Below, in pieces: positions 1 through 7,776 of a DNA stretch of 46,231 nucleotides (the stretch's first letter is position 1; every line of letters begins with the position of its first letter). Below the pieces are notes generated by a model that did not search any database, was not told where the DNA came from, and was given only the letters and a program-made list of their open reading frames with translations. The stretch lies in assembly GCA_002419585.1 (NCBI GenBank), contig DIGJ01000038.1, forward strand, positions 1 through 46,231. Direction: 5' to 3'. The position numbers were made by a program, and so were the translations under genes. The DNA is from Lachnoclostridium sp. UBA5725. GTDB taxonomy: Bacteria > Bacillota > Clostridia > Lachnospirales > Lachnospiraceae.

Positions 1-68
1 CTAGAATTTAGTTTTTCATTTGACCGATTTCCGCTTGTGAACATTCTATGAACAGTATATTCAAATCA

Positions 69-97
69 TTGAAAATTTTTGATTTTTGGTTTAAAAT
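69..97 (+). promoter_or_regulatory. Sigma-A-type promoter for the histidine phosphatase gene
   Basis: A TTGAAA -35 box (69-74) and a TAAAAT -10 box (92-97) are separated by exactly 17 bp. They lie 30 bp upstream of the start codon at 127, with a GGAG ribosome binding site between. This is a prediction from box match and spacing only. Confidence 0.6.
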
Positions 98-126
98 AAA
101 GGTAGTTTTAGAATGGAGATTACAAT

Positions 127-669
127 ATGCGAATCGGATTATTACGGCACTTTAAAGTACAATGTCCTCACAAACGAATGATGACATCAAAGGAATTTCG
201 AGATTGGTCAGAAAAATATGAGCACTCAAAAGTAACGAAAAAATCGGTTGAGATGGGTGGTATTCAATGGGACATCTGTTATGCAAGTGATTTACCCCGT
301 GCTGTTATTACGGCCAATGAAGTATACAGTGGTAATATCATTTTAGATAAGCTACTTCAGGAAGTAGATAATGCTCCTTTTATTCATACACAGCGTCTTC
401 GCCTTCCTTTTGAAGTATGGCATATATGTGGTCGACTCGCTTGGTTTTTTAAATCAAAAAGTCAGCCCGAAACGATTCATGGAACCAAAAAAAGAATCAA
501 TGAGTTTATGGATAAGATTGATTGGTCACAAGAGAATATATTAATTGTATTTCACGGATTTATGTTATACAACTTTCAAAGAGAATTAAGACGCCGTGGG
601 TTTCAAGGTGAACATATAAGACATGTAAAAAACGGTTTTTTATATGAATACATAAAAGAAGATGACTAA
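127..669 (+). CDS. Histidine phosphatase family protein (phosphoglycerate mutase-like)
   Basis: This 180-residue cytoplasmic protein is probably a small phosphomonoesterase of the histidine phosphatase superfamily. The N-terminus reads LLRH, placing the phospho-accepting His near residue 8, but the next residue is Phe instead of the usual Gly of the RHG motif. A SDLPRAVITA segment around residue 60 matches the family's second conserved block (S-x-L-x-R-A-x-x-T-A), and VFHGFML near residue 140 supplies the second catalytic His. It is shorter than cofactor-dependent phosphoglycerate mutases, as is usual for the broad-specificity members. The start at 127 has GGAG eight bases upstream and its own promoter. 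The gene converges on the cohesin-domain gene, and the two share four bases and a terminator. Substrate unknown. Confidence 0.8.
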   Translation: MRIGLLRHFKVQCPHKRMMTSKEFRDWSEKYEHSKVTKKSVEMGGIQWDICYASDLPRAVITANEVYSGNIILDKLLQEVDNAPFIHTQRLRLPFEVWHICGRLAWFFKSKSQPETIHGTKKRINEFMDKIDWSQENILIVFHGFMLYNFQRELRRRGFQGEHIRHVKNGFLYEYIKEDD

Positions 670-688
670 AAAAAGTCATCTTCTTTTT
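658..688. terminator. Bidirectional terminator embedded in two convergent gene ends
   Basis: A 10-bp perfect stem, GAAGATGACT / AGTCATCTTC (658-667 and 674-683), has a six-A loop. It is followed by TTTTT on the plus strand and TTTT on the minus strand. The left arm encodes the last residues of the phosphatase, and the right arm encodes the acidic C-terminus of the cohesin-domain protein. Confidence 0.75.
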
Positions 689-1937
689 CATTTGAATTCG
701 AGTGTATACTCGAAACCTTCATTTTTTGTAATACTAGTAAAATAGTAAGAACAATACATGCACCTGCCAAGAGACAAATGATGATCATATAGGATGTTAC
801 AGGCGAAACTGTATTCTCAAGTTCAGCCGGCGCGGTACTTTCCTTCGTATCAGTAGCCACCTTAACTTGCGAATATTTGGTTAATGTATGATTCGCTCTG
901 TTATATTGATACAGTCCGGTATCCCCATCTTGATTCATCCCATATACTAGTAAAATATCACTATTAAGGTCATACTTCCAGTTATATACAGTGATTGGCA
1001 ACCCATCTAATACAATCGTTGTCTTCTCATAATTTTCAGGAAGCAAGCTTTCATCCTCCAAAGGAATAATTTGCAGTCTGAGCTCTTCTGATAAAAATCG
1101 ATTGCCAGCTTCATCCTCACTAGCCGTAACACCAGCATGTTGAATGGTATCCAACGTTTTTTCATTCAATGTTTCCTCTTGTGTCACTTTACTTTCCTTT
1201 TTCGTAATTACTATTTTTGTCACTGCCTTATCCCCAGAAGGAGCGGTAACTGTTATTTTTACTGTATTATTCCCCGTCTGAAGTTTAGTATTACCAGAAA
1301 TACTTACCGTAGCCTTTTCATCCGTTGGAACCGCATTTACGGAAATCTGATTAATTGTCGGCTCCACTTCCATCTTATATTTCTTTCTATCTTTCGAAAA
1401 ATCTGGTGATAGCTTACCACTAGAAACCAACAGTTTTACTAAAGTTGTATCATCACTGACACTTTCTGGGTCTGTAATTTGAAACAACAGCTGATTGCAG
1501 GAAACTGACATTGTTGTATCATCAAGTAAACATGTTATACTTGCATTTTCCTCAATCCATAAAGTGGATTCACCAGCCTTTATCGCCTTGAATTTCATGG
1601 AATATTTCTTAGTCGTCGATTCATCCGTAGAATCCTTATCTGAAATCATGACCACACCATTACCACCGGTTACATTTGCACCACCTGAAACAAACTTAAG
1701 TACATCGGAATCAAAGGACAGATAACATTGGAGATTACCAATCTCTTCACTTGCTTGTACCGTCAGTACAACAGAAAAGGTACTGCCCACCTCTACATTT
1801 TCCGTGCTTAAGCTAAGATTGACTGCTGCACTTGCTGCCAAAGCCGTTGTATGTGGGACACAAACGTTCCCCAGTATCAATACAATGGAAAGAAAAATGT
1901 ATTTTATTGATGATCGCACCTTTTTTGTTTGTTTCAT
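666..1937 (-). CDS. Secreted, membrane-anchored protein with cohesin-type and cadherin-like beta-sandwich domains
   Basis: This 423-residue surface protein starts with a signal peptide (about residues 1-35, ending ALAASA). A cohesin-type beta-sandwich follows (about 36-150; VNLSLSTENVEVGSTFSVVL and YLSFDSDVLKFV are typical). Next is a cadherin-like beta-sandwich repeat of the PF12733 type (about 163-245; the K-Y-x-x-x-V and T-I-x-I-x-A/V-P pattern). Then comes a poorly conserved segment, one C-terminal transmembrane helix (about 385-407) and a charged tail. No dockerin is seen in it or its neighbour, so a cellulosome role is not supported; surface binding is more likely. The gene starts 12 bp after the glucosaminidase-like gene, which carries a similar C-terminal repeat, so the two are probably co-transcribed. 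An AGAGG ribosome binding site overlaps the upstream stop region. Confidence 0.75.
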   Translation of the reverse strand: MKQTKKVRSSIKYIFLSIVLILGNVCVPHTTALAASAAVNLSLSTENVEVGSTFSVVLTVQASEEIGNLQCYLSFDSDVLKFVSGGANVTGGNGVVMISDKDSTDESTTKKYSMKFKAIKAGESTLWIEENASITCLLDDTTMSVSCNQLLFQITDPESVSDDTTLVKLLVSSGKLSPDFSKDRKKYKMEVEPTINQISVNAVPTDEKATVSISGNTKLQTGNNTVKITVTAPSGDKAVTKIVITKKESKVTQEETLNEKTLDTIQHAGVTASEDEAGNRFLSEELRLQIIPLEDESLLPENYEKTTIVLDGLPITVYNWKYDLNSDILLVYGMNQDGDTGLYQYNRANHTLTKYSQVKVATDTKESTAPAELENTVSPVTSYMIIICLLAGACIVLTILLVLQKMKVSSIHSNSNEKEDDFF

Positions 1938-1949
1938 ATTAAATTCCTC

Positions 1950-4316
1950 TTATTGTACTTTTGTAATGGTTACTGTATAAGTATTCGTATCCCCATTCTC
2001 TGCCGTTACGATAATTGTAACCACATTTTCACCTACTATAAGTGGAATGGTTGCTGTGCCCGTTGAGGCAATTGTCGTAGTCGCACCGTTTTGCTTTAAC
2101 TTAACCTTTATCGATGCACTGATATTAACTGGCGTTGCAGACAAGCTCAAGTCGTTAACCGTACTGTCATTAATTTCTAATTTGTAATCCTGATATCCAC
2201 CATATGCTACTTTAAATTCTGGTGTCAAGTTATAATTTCCTAGCATACATGTCTTTAACCAATTATTTGGATTTTTAACTACTGTAGGTGCTGGACACTT
2301 TGATGCAGGCATATTTTCGTAGACAGGAATGTTAAATACCAGCACCGTATCCAGAATCCCCATCCCGCTATATGCAGTATATGTCTTTGCTGCCTCTGAG
2401 TTTGCTGCTTCTACATTTGCCATGTACTGATGTGTATAAGTCGAGGTAGGAGTAACATTAAATTTTTGCAGGTATATCGTATTTTGGCCACGATTGATAT
2501 AATTTGTTCCTATGTATTTAGCGCCTCCTACAATCGCCTTATAACGATTATCCCAAGGAAGGCTATATTTTAAACGGTTGGCTTCACTCGATGTCGTATT
2601 CCCCTTTGCAAAATTCAGACCATTCGCAATGGCCCCGCCTGCAGCTGTACTGTGTGTTGCTCCAATATTATAAAAATTGTAATAACCTTCAAAACCAGCT
2701 ACTGTTCCGGTTACCGAATCACTAAATGTCGTTGCATTCCTTACTACCTCTTGCTTTACCCTGGAAGCCAAATGATATGGACTTACTCCAGATGCTACTG
2801 CCGCATCAATAAAAGCCTGGCTGTAAAGCGTTGTCTTTTCTTCTCCTGTGACATCATCTACATAGGTAAATGTCGTCTCAGCCATTGGCGTACTCTTTAA
2901 TACCGTTTCTACGCCACTCTTAACCTGATATTCTAATTGATATTCCAATGCCTCATACTGAAAAATAGAGTTTTGAAATAAAAAGTTTCTTGGATCCATA
3001 TAATATTCCACCGCTTCCTTCGATGCGGTAATCCAGGTGCTTCCGTCAAATACAACAAAACTGTCCGTACTCCAATTGTAAGCACCCGTTGCAAATGACT
3101 TCCAACCACTTGTCTTGTTTTTACTAATTAAATTAAGGCCTACATCATTTTCCTTGGATATTACGGTATTCCAATCAAGTCCAGTTTTATAAGCTTTAAA
3201 AATCCAATTTGGATGCTCCTTATGAAGCGTTGTTAATGATTCTTTATAGCTATCAGGAAATCCCTGACTTACTAAGTAGGACTGAAATTCGCTATCTGGA
3301 ATTGGTGTTGGCGAGGTATCGTTTGGAGTCGGTGTACTTTCCGGTGTTTTACTTGGTTGTGGTGTCTTGCTTGGTTGTGGTGTTTTGCTTGGCTGTGGTG
3401 TTTTTGTGCTATCTGGTATTTTGGTAGGGTCCGGTGTCTGTGTCGTTTGTGTAGAAGGCGTTGGTGTCTTAGTGGTTGAAGCATCTGTTTTATTTGAAAT
3501 CGTAATAAACTGTCCCGATACATATCCAGTAAGTGTTGTCCCACTATAAGTAAAATCAATCTTATACCAGGTTACATCTTCTACAATCTTGCTCGCTTTA
3601 ATTATAACCACTGCTCCGTTTTTCAAGGCAACTGGCGTATTATTATAGGTAAGTTTTTCTCCAGTCAGCCCAGCCGTTTTACGTACATTTAAAGAGGTTG
3701 CTTTAACTTCTCCCACTTTATAGGAAATACCGGTTAGTGTCGTATCGTTTGCAAGTACATATCCTAGCTGTGTTTCATTCTTATAGGTGAAGGCGACTTT
3801 AAACCATTTGTTTCCTTTTGCATCGTTTGTTTCCTTCATTATCGTAACTTTATATTTATTTTTCAAAGAAACTATAGTCTTACCAATTTTCAAGTATGAC
3901 TTATCCAGACCAGCTCCTTTTCGAATCTTTATTTTTGAGGATGTTGTAATTACGGCACTCACATTATTTTTAAAGTTAATACAAACATAATCACTTAATA
4001 CATATCCCTTTTTAGTAGCTCCACTGTATTTAAAGGATACATAATACCATTTCTGATTATCCACTCGTTTCTGTTTTATTATGGTAAGCGCGGTTCCATT
4101 TTTTAATGATACCTTGTTTCCATTCACGGCAAGCTGCGTACCTTTTATCGAAGCTGTTTTTCTTACATTTAATGTGGTTGCTATCACTTTAGCAGGAATG
4201 TTTAAAGATGTTGTTGTCGCTTCTGCCACAAGCCGATCCGAATATCCGAAAAATGAATTCAAACCAAAAATTAAACTTAAAGTTAATAACACTGTCAAAA
4301 GAGATTTCTTGTTCAT
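1950..4316 (-). CDS. Cell-wall hydrolase: three bacterial SH3 domains plus glucosaminidase domain
   Basis: This 788-residue secreted protein is probably a peptidoglycan N-acetylglucosaminidase. After an N-terminal signal segment there are three bacterial SH3 repeats (about residues 42-112, 118-190 and 203-275), each with a 'LNVRKTA' or 'IKIRKGA' start and a 'GYVLxxY' end. A Thr/Pro/Lys linker (about 280-340) contains tandem TPQPSK units. The catalytic region (about 345-610) resembles the LytB/AtlA glucosaminidase fold, with PNWIFKAYKTGLDW, an MDPRNFL block and SPYHLASRVKQEV carrying a plausible catalytic Glu. A cadherin-like beta-sandwich repeat closes the protein (about 705-788). The start at 4316 has AAGGAGG upstream. 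It lies downstream of hslO on the same strand and directly upstream of the cohesin-domain gene. Confidence 0.8.
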   Translation of the reverse strand: MNKKSLLTVLLTLSLIFGLNSFFGYSDRLVAEATTTSLNIPAKVIATTLNVRKTASIKGTQLAVNGNKVSLKNGTALTIIKQKRVDNQKWYYVSFKYSGATKKGYVLSDYVCINFKNNVSAVITTSSKIKIRKGAGLDKSYLKIGKTIVSLKNKYKVTIMKETNDAKGNKWFKVAFTYKNETQLGYVLANDTTLTGISYKVGEVKATSLNVRKTAGLTGEKLTYNNTPVALKNGAVVIIKASKIVEDVTWYKIDFTYSGTTLTGYVSGQFITISNKTDASTTKTPTPSTQTTQTPDPTKIPDSTKTPQPSKTPQPSKTPQPSKTPESTPTPNDTSPTPIPDSEFQSYLVSQGFPDSYKESLTTLHKEHPNWIFKAYKTGLDWNTVISKENDVGLNLISKNKTSGWKSFATGAYNWSTDSFVVFDGSTWITASKEAVEYYMDPRNFLFQNSIFQYEALEYQLEYQVKSGVETVLKSTPMAETTFTYVDDVTGEEKTTLYSQAFIDAAVASGVSPYHLASRVKQEVVRNATTFSDSVTGTVAGFEGYYNFYNIGATHSTAAGGAIANGLNFAKGNTTSSEANRLKYSLPWDNRYKAIVGGAKYIGTNYINRGQNTIYLQKFNVTPTSTYTHQYMANVEAANSEAAKTYTAYSGMGILDTVLVFNIPVYENMPASKCPAPTVVKNPNNWLKTCMLGNYNLTPEFKVAYGGYQDYKLEINDSTVNDLSLSATPVNISASIKVKLKQNGATTTIASTGTATIPLIVGENVVTIIVTAENGDTNTYTVTITKVQ
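3343..3396 (-). repeat. In-frame 18-bp tandem repeat encoding TPQPSK units
   Basis: Three near-identical 18-bp units (3343-3360, 3361-3378, 3379-3396) encode the hexapeptide TPQPSK in the linker between the SH3 and catalytic domains. Copy number here could change by slippage without breaking the frame, which would alter linker length. Confidence 0.75.
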
Positions 4317-4398
4317 CTTTCGACCTCCTTTTTCATTAGTAACTACCCTTGTAGAACTTAGGTTATAGCCTTTCTATGGCATATTTGTGTCAGTAGGA

Positions 4399-5277
4399 TT
4401 ATCGGCTTCTTTTTATTATATCATTCAGTTCATTTAGTTCAAATGTATAGTTCGTGTTGCAGAAATGGCAATTCACTTCGATTGGCTTATTATCATCAAT
4501 CATCTCTTGAATATCCTTTTTCCCAATACTAACAATAGCACGCTCTACGCGGTCTTTACTGCAGTTGCAGCTAAACTTCGTTGGTAATTTATCATTGATT
4601 TCAAGACCAAACTCACCTAACACATAATCCAAAATCATTTCTGGTGTCATATCCTGGTCAAGCAAATCTGTAATTCCTGAAATCCCTGCAATCTTTTCTT
4701 CCAGTCTTGCTATTACTGATTCTTCTGCAAACGGCATCAACTGAATGATAAACCCTCCTGCACGACGCACGGTATTATCTTTATTCATCAATACACCAAG
4801 GGCAACCGATGATGGTACCTGCTCCGAAGTTGCAAAATAGTAAGTAAGGTCTTCTGCGATTTCTCCGGATACTAAATGCGTCTGTCCTACATAAGGTTCT
4901 TTTAGACCCATATCCTTAATGACATTTAATACGCCAAGATCAACGGCACGTCCAACGTCTAGTTTTCCTTTGCTACTTGGCGGAAGCATCACATCTTTAT
5001 TGTTTACATATCCTTTTACATCTGCGTTTGCATCTGCTGTAACGGTAAGCCCACCAATTGGTCCATTACACTGTATCTGCAGCGTTAATATATCTTTGTC
5101 GCCCTTCATCATAGGCCCCATCATACTACCCGCTGTTAACAATCTACCCAATGCTGCTGTTGCTACTGGGCTTGTATTGTGTATACTTCTTGCATGTTCT
5201 ACGAGTTCTTTTGTTGTTGCAGCAAATGCACGTATCTGATTGTCCGCGGCAGTTGCTCTTACTATATAATCTTCCAT
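4399..5277 (-). CDS. hslO: Redox-regulated chaperone Hsp33
   Basis: Hsp33 is a cytoplasmic holdase activated by oxidative unfolding. The protein is 292 residues from the chosen start. The N-terminal block MEDYIVRATAADNQIRAFAA is typical of the family, as are GRLLTAG and the long GPIGGLTVTADA region. The redox switch is present at the C-terminus as C-x-C (SCNCSKD) followed by C-x-x-C (CHFCNTNY), the four zinc-binding cysteines. The ATG at 5277 is preferred over one seven codons upstream because a GGAG sequence sits just before it. The gene follows a SAM-dependent methyltransferase by about 70 bp on the same strand and is probably co-transcribed with it. Confidence 0.95.
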   Translation of the reverse strand: MEDYIVRATAADNQIRAFAATTKELVEHARSIHNTSPVATAALGRLLTAGSMMGPMMKGDKDILTLQIQCNGPIGGLTVTADANADVKGYVNNKDVMLPPSSKGKLDVGRAVDLGVLNVIKDMGLKEPYVGQTHLVSGEIAEDLTYYFATSEQVPSSVALGVLMNKDNTVRRAGGFIIQLMPFAEESVIARLEEKIAGISGITDLLDQDMTPEMILDYVLGEFGLEINDKLPTKFSCNCSKDRVERAIVSIGKKDIQEMIDDNKPIEVNCHFCNTNYTFELNELNDIIKRSR

Positions 5278-5348
5278 TTTTTCTCCATTCCTGCACATGA
5301 TTTCTCGTGCTTACCAAGTTTGTTCCGATACCTTTCGAGGTAAATTAC

Positions 5349-6134
5349 TTAACAAGTATAATATTTTCCAGCCTGTCTTTGCTCTCTTGCAACAATGTAG
5401 ATGCGTTCGCTATCTTCCTTAGGTGCGTCTTTGGTAAATGCATCATAGGCAGTTACAAATTCCATACCAGCTTCTTCGAGCAATCGTTTCACCGTTTCAA
5501 GATCATAGGCCTTTTGATAATGTTCCTCATCGAATCGATAAAATACAGCCTCTTCCACATTTTCTTCATCTTTGACATAAATCGTTAAGTCATATTCATT
5601 CATTTGTTCTTCTGGATAATAATAATTGTCCCAAATAAAGCTGCAATCTTCTCTATTTTCAGCAAAGGTATTCTGCGCGAGAATATGCTCATACTTATAT
5701 CTTGTATTCAGATCAAAAACAAATACCCCTCCGGGGTCAAGGTAGTTATTCGCCAGACGAAAGACTTGCAGTAAATCTTGCTCCTTCGTGATATAATTTA
5801 CACTATCGCAGATACTAACAAACGCTGACACCGTTCCGAAAAGCTCCATCTGTTGCATATTCTGCTCTAAATACAGGATATCCAAACCTTTTTCGTCTGC
5901 TTTTTCTCTGGCAATCTCAAGCATTTCTTCTGCACTATCAATACCAATCATGTCATAACCTGCCTGATTTAAGTATTCGGTAATGGTACCCGTACCGCAT
6001 CCCAAATCCGCAACCAATCCTTTGGTTACTCCATATTCCTTTAATAAGGAAATCAAATACTGACTCCATTCATCATATGGTATATTATCCATAAACAAGT
6101 CATAGACTTGCGCAAATCCTGTATACGCTTCCAT
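5349..6134 (-). CDS. Class I SAM-dependent methyltransferase
   Basis: This 261-residue cytoplasmic protein has the Rossmann-type methyltransferase fold. Motif I is VADLGCGTGTITEYL (around residue 40-54), motif II is the acidic end of MIGIDSAEEML, and CDSVNYI (around 107) fits motif IV. The N-terminal MEAYTGFAQVYDLFMDNIPYDEW is typical of a family of Firmicutes methyltransferases of unknown substrate. The start has AGGAG a few bases upstream. It is the first gene of a probable two-gene unit with hslO and is divergent from udk, with a promoter for each in the shared 165-bp gap. The methyl acceptor cannot be deduced. Confidence 0.85.
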   Translation of the reverse strand: MEAYTGFAQVYDLFMDNIPYDEWSQYLISLLKEYGVTKGLVADLGCGTGTITEYLNQAGYDMIGIDSAEEMLEIAREKADEKGLDILYLEQNMQQMELFGTVSAFVSICDSVNYITKEQDLLQVFRLANNYLDPGGVFVFDLNTRYKYEHILAQNTFAENREDCSFIWDNYYYPEEQMNEYDLTIYVKDEENVEEAVFYRFDEEHYQKAYDLETVKRLLEEAGMEFVTAYDAFTKDAPKEDSERIYIVAREQRQAGKYYTC

Positions 6135-6178
6135 TATAAACTCCTATATTCTAGTTATTACCATTTAATTCACCCCTC

Positions 6179-6207
6179 ATTTTATACGATGAGATAAAGA
6201 ATATCAA
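6179..6207 (-). promoter_or_regulatory. Sigma-A-type promoter for methyltransferase-hslO
   Basis: On the minus strand, TTGATA (6207-6202) and TAAAAT (6184-6179) are separated by 17 bp, about 45 bp upstream of the methyltransferase start at 6134. Prediction from consensus match. Confidence 0.55.
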
Positions 6208-6220
6208 GGAATTTTCTATT

Positions 6221-6249
6221 TTGTATTTCAATTCCTATTATTTTATGAT
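6221..6249 (+). promoter_or_regulatory. Sigma-A-type promoter for udk
   Basis: TTGTAT (6221-6226) and TATGAT (6244-6249) are separated by 17 bp. They lie about 50 bp upstream of the udk start, back to back with the methyltransferase promoter. Confidence 0.5.
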
Positions 6250-6299
6250 AAGATAGCAAAAAAGTATTTTTTTAGCCAAACACATTTTAGGAGGAACAC

Positions 6300-6911
6300 A
6301 TGGAAGAAGTAATTATTATAGGTGTTGCAGGAGGTTCTGCTTCTGGAAAGACTACTGTTGTCAATCGATTAAAAGAAGAATTTCTAGGAAACGTCGTATT
6401 ATTATGCCATGATATGTACTACAAAGCACACGATGATATGCCCCTTGAAGAACGGGCAAAGCTAAATTATGATCACCCAAACGCTTTTGATACAGAGCGT
6501 TTTATAAATGACATTGCCTCCCTTAAAAACGGGAATTCCATTGAACGTCCGGTTTACGATTTCTCTAATCATAATCGTTCCGCAGAAACCGTATCGGTTC
6601 ATCCTGCTAAAGTCATTATCATTGACGGATTCTTAATTTTCGAAAACCCTACCCTAAGAAACATGATGGATATTAAAATATATGTTGATACCGATGCGGA
6701 CGAGCGTATTATCCGACGTATTCTGCGTGATGTGGAAGAACGTGGCAGAAGTCTCGAATCTGTTATTAATCAATATATTACTACTGTAAAACCTATGCAC
6801 GAGGAATTTGTAGAACCATCCAAGAAGTATGCTGATATTATTGTACCTAGAGGTGGTAGAAATGAAGTTGCGATTGAGATGCTAGTCGAGCGAATCAAAG
6901 CATTCTTGTAA
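6300..6911 (+). CDS. udk: Uridine kinase
   Basis: Uridine kinase phosphorylates uridine and cytidine to UMP and CMP in pyrimidine salvage. The 203-residue protein has the P-loop GVAGGSASGKTT near its N-terminus (residues 7-18), then HDMYYK and NYDHPNAFDTE, which are characteristic nucleoside-binding blocks. IIIDGFLIFENP is the Walker B region, and RRILRDVEERGRSLESVINQY is the LID region. Length and order match bacterial Udk. The start has AGGAGG five bases upstream. It is transcribed alone; downstream lies no gene for about 860 bp, only the A1 and B1 palindromes and the minus-strand addA. Confidence 0.93.
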   Translation: MEEVIIIGVAGGSASGKTTVVNRLKEEFLGNVVLLCHDMYYKAHDDMPLEERAKLNYDHPNAFDTERFINDIASLKNGNSIERPVYDFSNHNRSAETVSVHPAKVIIIDGFLIFENPTLRNMMDIKIYVDTDADERIIRRILRDVEERGRSLESVINQYITTVKPMHEEFVEPSKKYADIIVPRGGRNEVAIEMLVERIKAFL

Positions 6912-6946
6912 TTTTAGAATAACGTTTAACAGATGGTTGTGAACGA

Positions 6947-7179
6947 ATTTTGTTCAAATAACCCATTAGCTAGATATCGAGAAGCGAACTACCCTTGATG
7001 AACGAGAAAAAACCAGAATTTACGGTCATTACGAGAAGCCCAAGCAAAGCAGCGAGATCTTCATAGAATGCTATTCTATCTCGCTTTGGTCTTCTCTCCA
7101 TGTAAATTAATGGTTTTATCTCGTCCATCAAGGGCAGTTCGCTTTTTTGTCATTTAGTGATGGGTTTTTTGAATAAAAT
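6947..7179 (+). repeat. Palindromic element A1 (family A), candidate structured RNA or DNA hairpin
   Basis: This is a 233-nt imperfect inverted repeat. Outer arms 6947-6966 / 7160-7179 pair with two mismatches. A second stem follows (GCGAACT, CCCTTGATG and others near 6984-7012, against 7110-7142). The core (7033-7096) contains GAGAAG / CTTCTC and CGAGAT / ATCTCG stems around the loop sequence AGCAAAGCAG. The core recurs upstream of addB (A2) with both inner stems changed in a compensating way. It lies between udk and addA. Function unknown; it could also act as a terminator. Confidence 0.75.
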
Positions 7180-7515
7180 CCGATATAACAGTTTTTCTAT
7201 TTTAGTTCTCAAAGCAATTACTTTCATGTCTATTTATTTTTCCGCTACCAGGAAAATATCATAGTCTTGATGTTCCTCATTCTTCCCTATTGAAATATCT
7301 GTCTTATCCGTTTTTTACATTATAATATATACTCATCTCTTCTATATGTTAAAAGTGCATTTTACATGGTTGAATTCTCTATTAATACTAAAGAACCAGA
7401 TATACTCTCATTGCTTTTCTTTATTCACTTTCAACATCTTCCTTCTAGTATAAAGAAAGTAATTGAACTAACACAAGACTTTCTACATAAAACAGCGAGC
7501 AAATTTTAGAAATCA
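7180..7515. other. Intergenic stretch with no recognised gene
   Basis: These 336 bases between palindromes A1 and B1 are AT-rich. I see no convincing ORF, RNA gene or repeat here. A short minus-strand open stretch near 7237-7310 has no usable start codon. Confidence 0.5.
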
Positions 7516-7741
7516 GTCAAGAATCGTGCATCACTGTCGCTCTCCGGGTCCCGGTTCGTATGCCTGCCTGGTAAAAAAGCATTAAAGCATACGTAACATA
7601 AACTCTATTGAATAATGAACTCCCAAACGAGTTCATTATTCGATGTCCAGAGGTTATGTGAAGTGCTTATGCGCTTGCTTTTTTACCAGGCAGGCATACG
7701 AACCGGGACCCGGAGAGCGACAGCGCTGCACGATTCTTGAC
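7516..7741 (+). repeat. Palindromic element B1 (family B) immediately downstream of addA
   Basis: This is a 226-nt inverted repeat with arms of 15 bp plus 47 bp, interrupted only by a 3-nt internal loop (TCA/CGC). The outer arms are strikingly GC-rich for this region. The interior has a stem ACATAA / TTATGT and a terminal hairpin GAATAATGAACT / AGTTCATTATTC, with conserved single-stranded motifs AGCAT and TGTCCAGAG. The internal motifs recur in B2 (15485-15675) with different arms. It sits 35 bp beyond the addA stop codon, so it may terminate or stabilise the addBA mRNA. Confidence 0.8.
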
Positions 7742-7776
7742 GTCACTCATCCAAAAACCCTAGCGTCCGTTTCTAT

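Noticed and set aside
3272..3559. His/Arg/Gln-rich 95-codon frame inside the wall-hydrolase gene
   Set aside because: It is an alternative frame of the Thr/Pro repeat linker; its odd composition comes from the repeats.
7237..7310. Minus-strand gene remnant with a plausible peptide ending in LVAEK
   Set aside because: A stop codon lies immediately upstream and there is no usable start codon or ribosome binding site; too short to support a pseudogene call.
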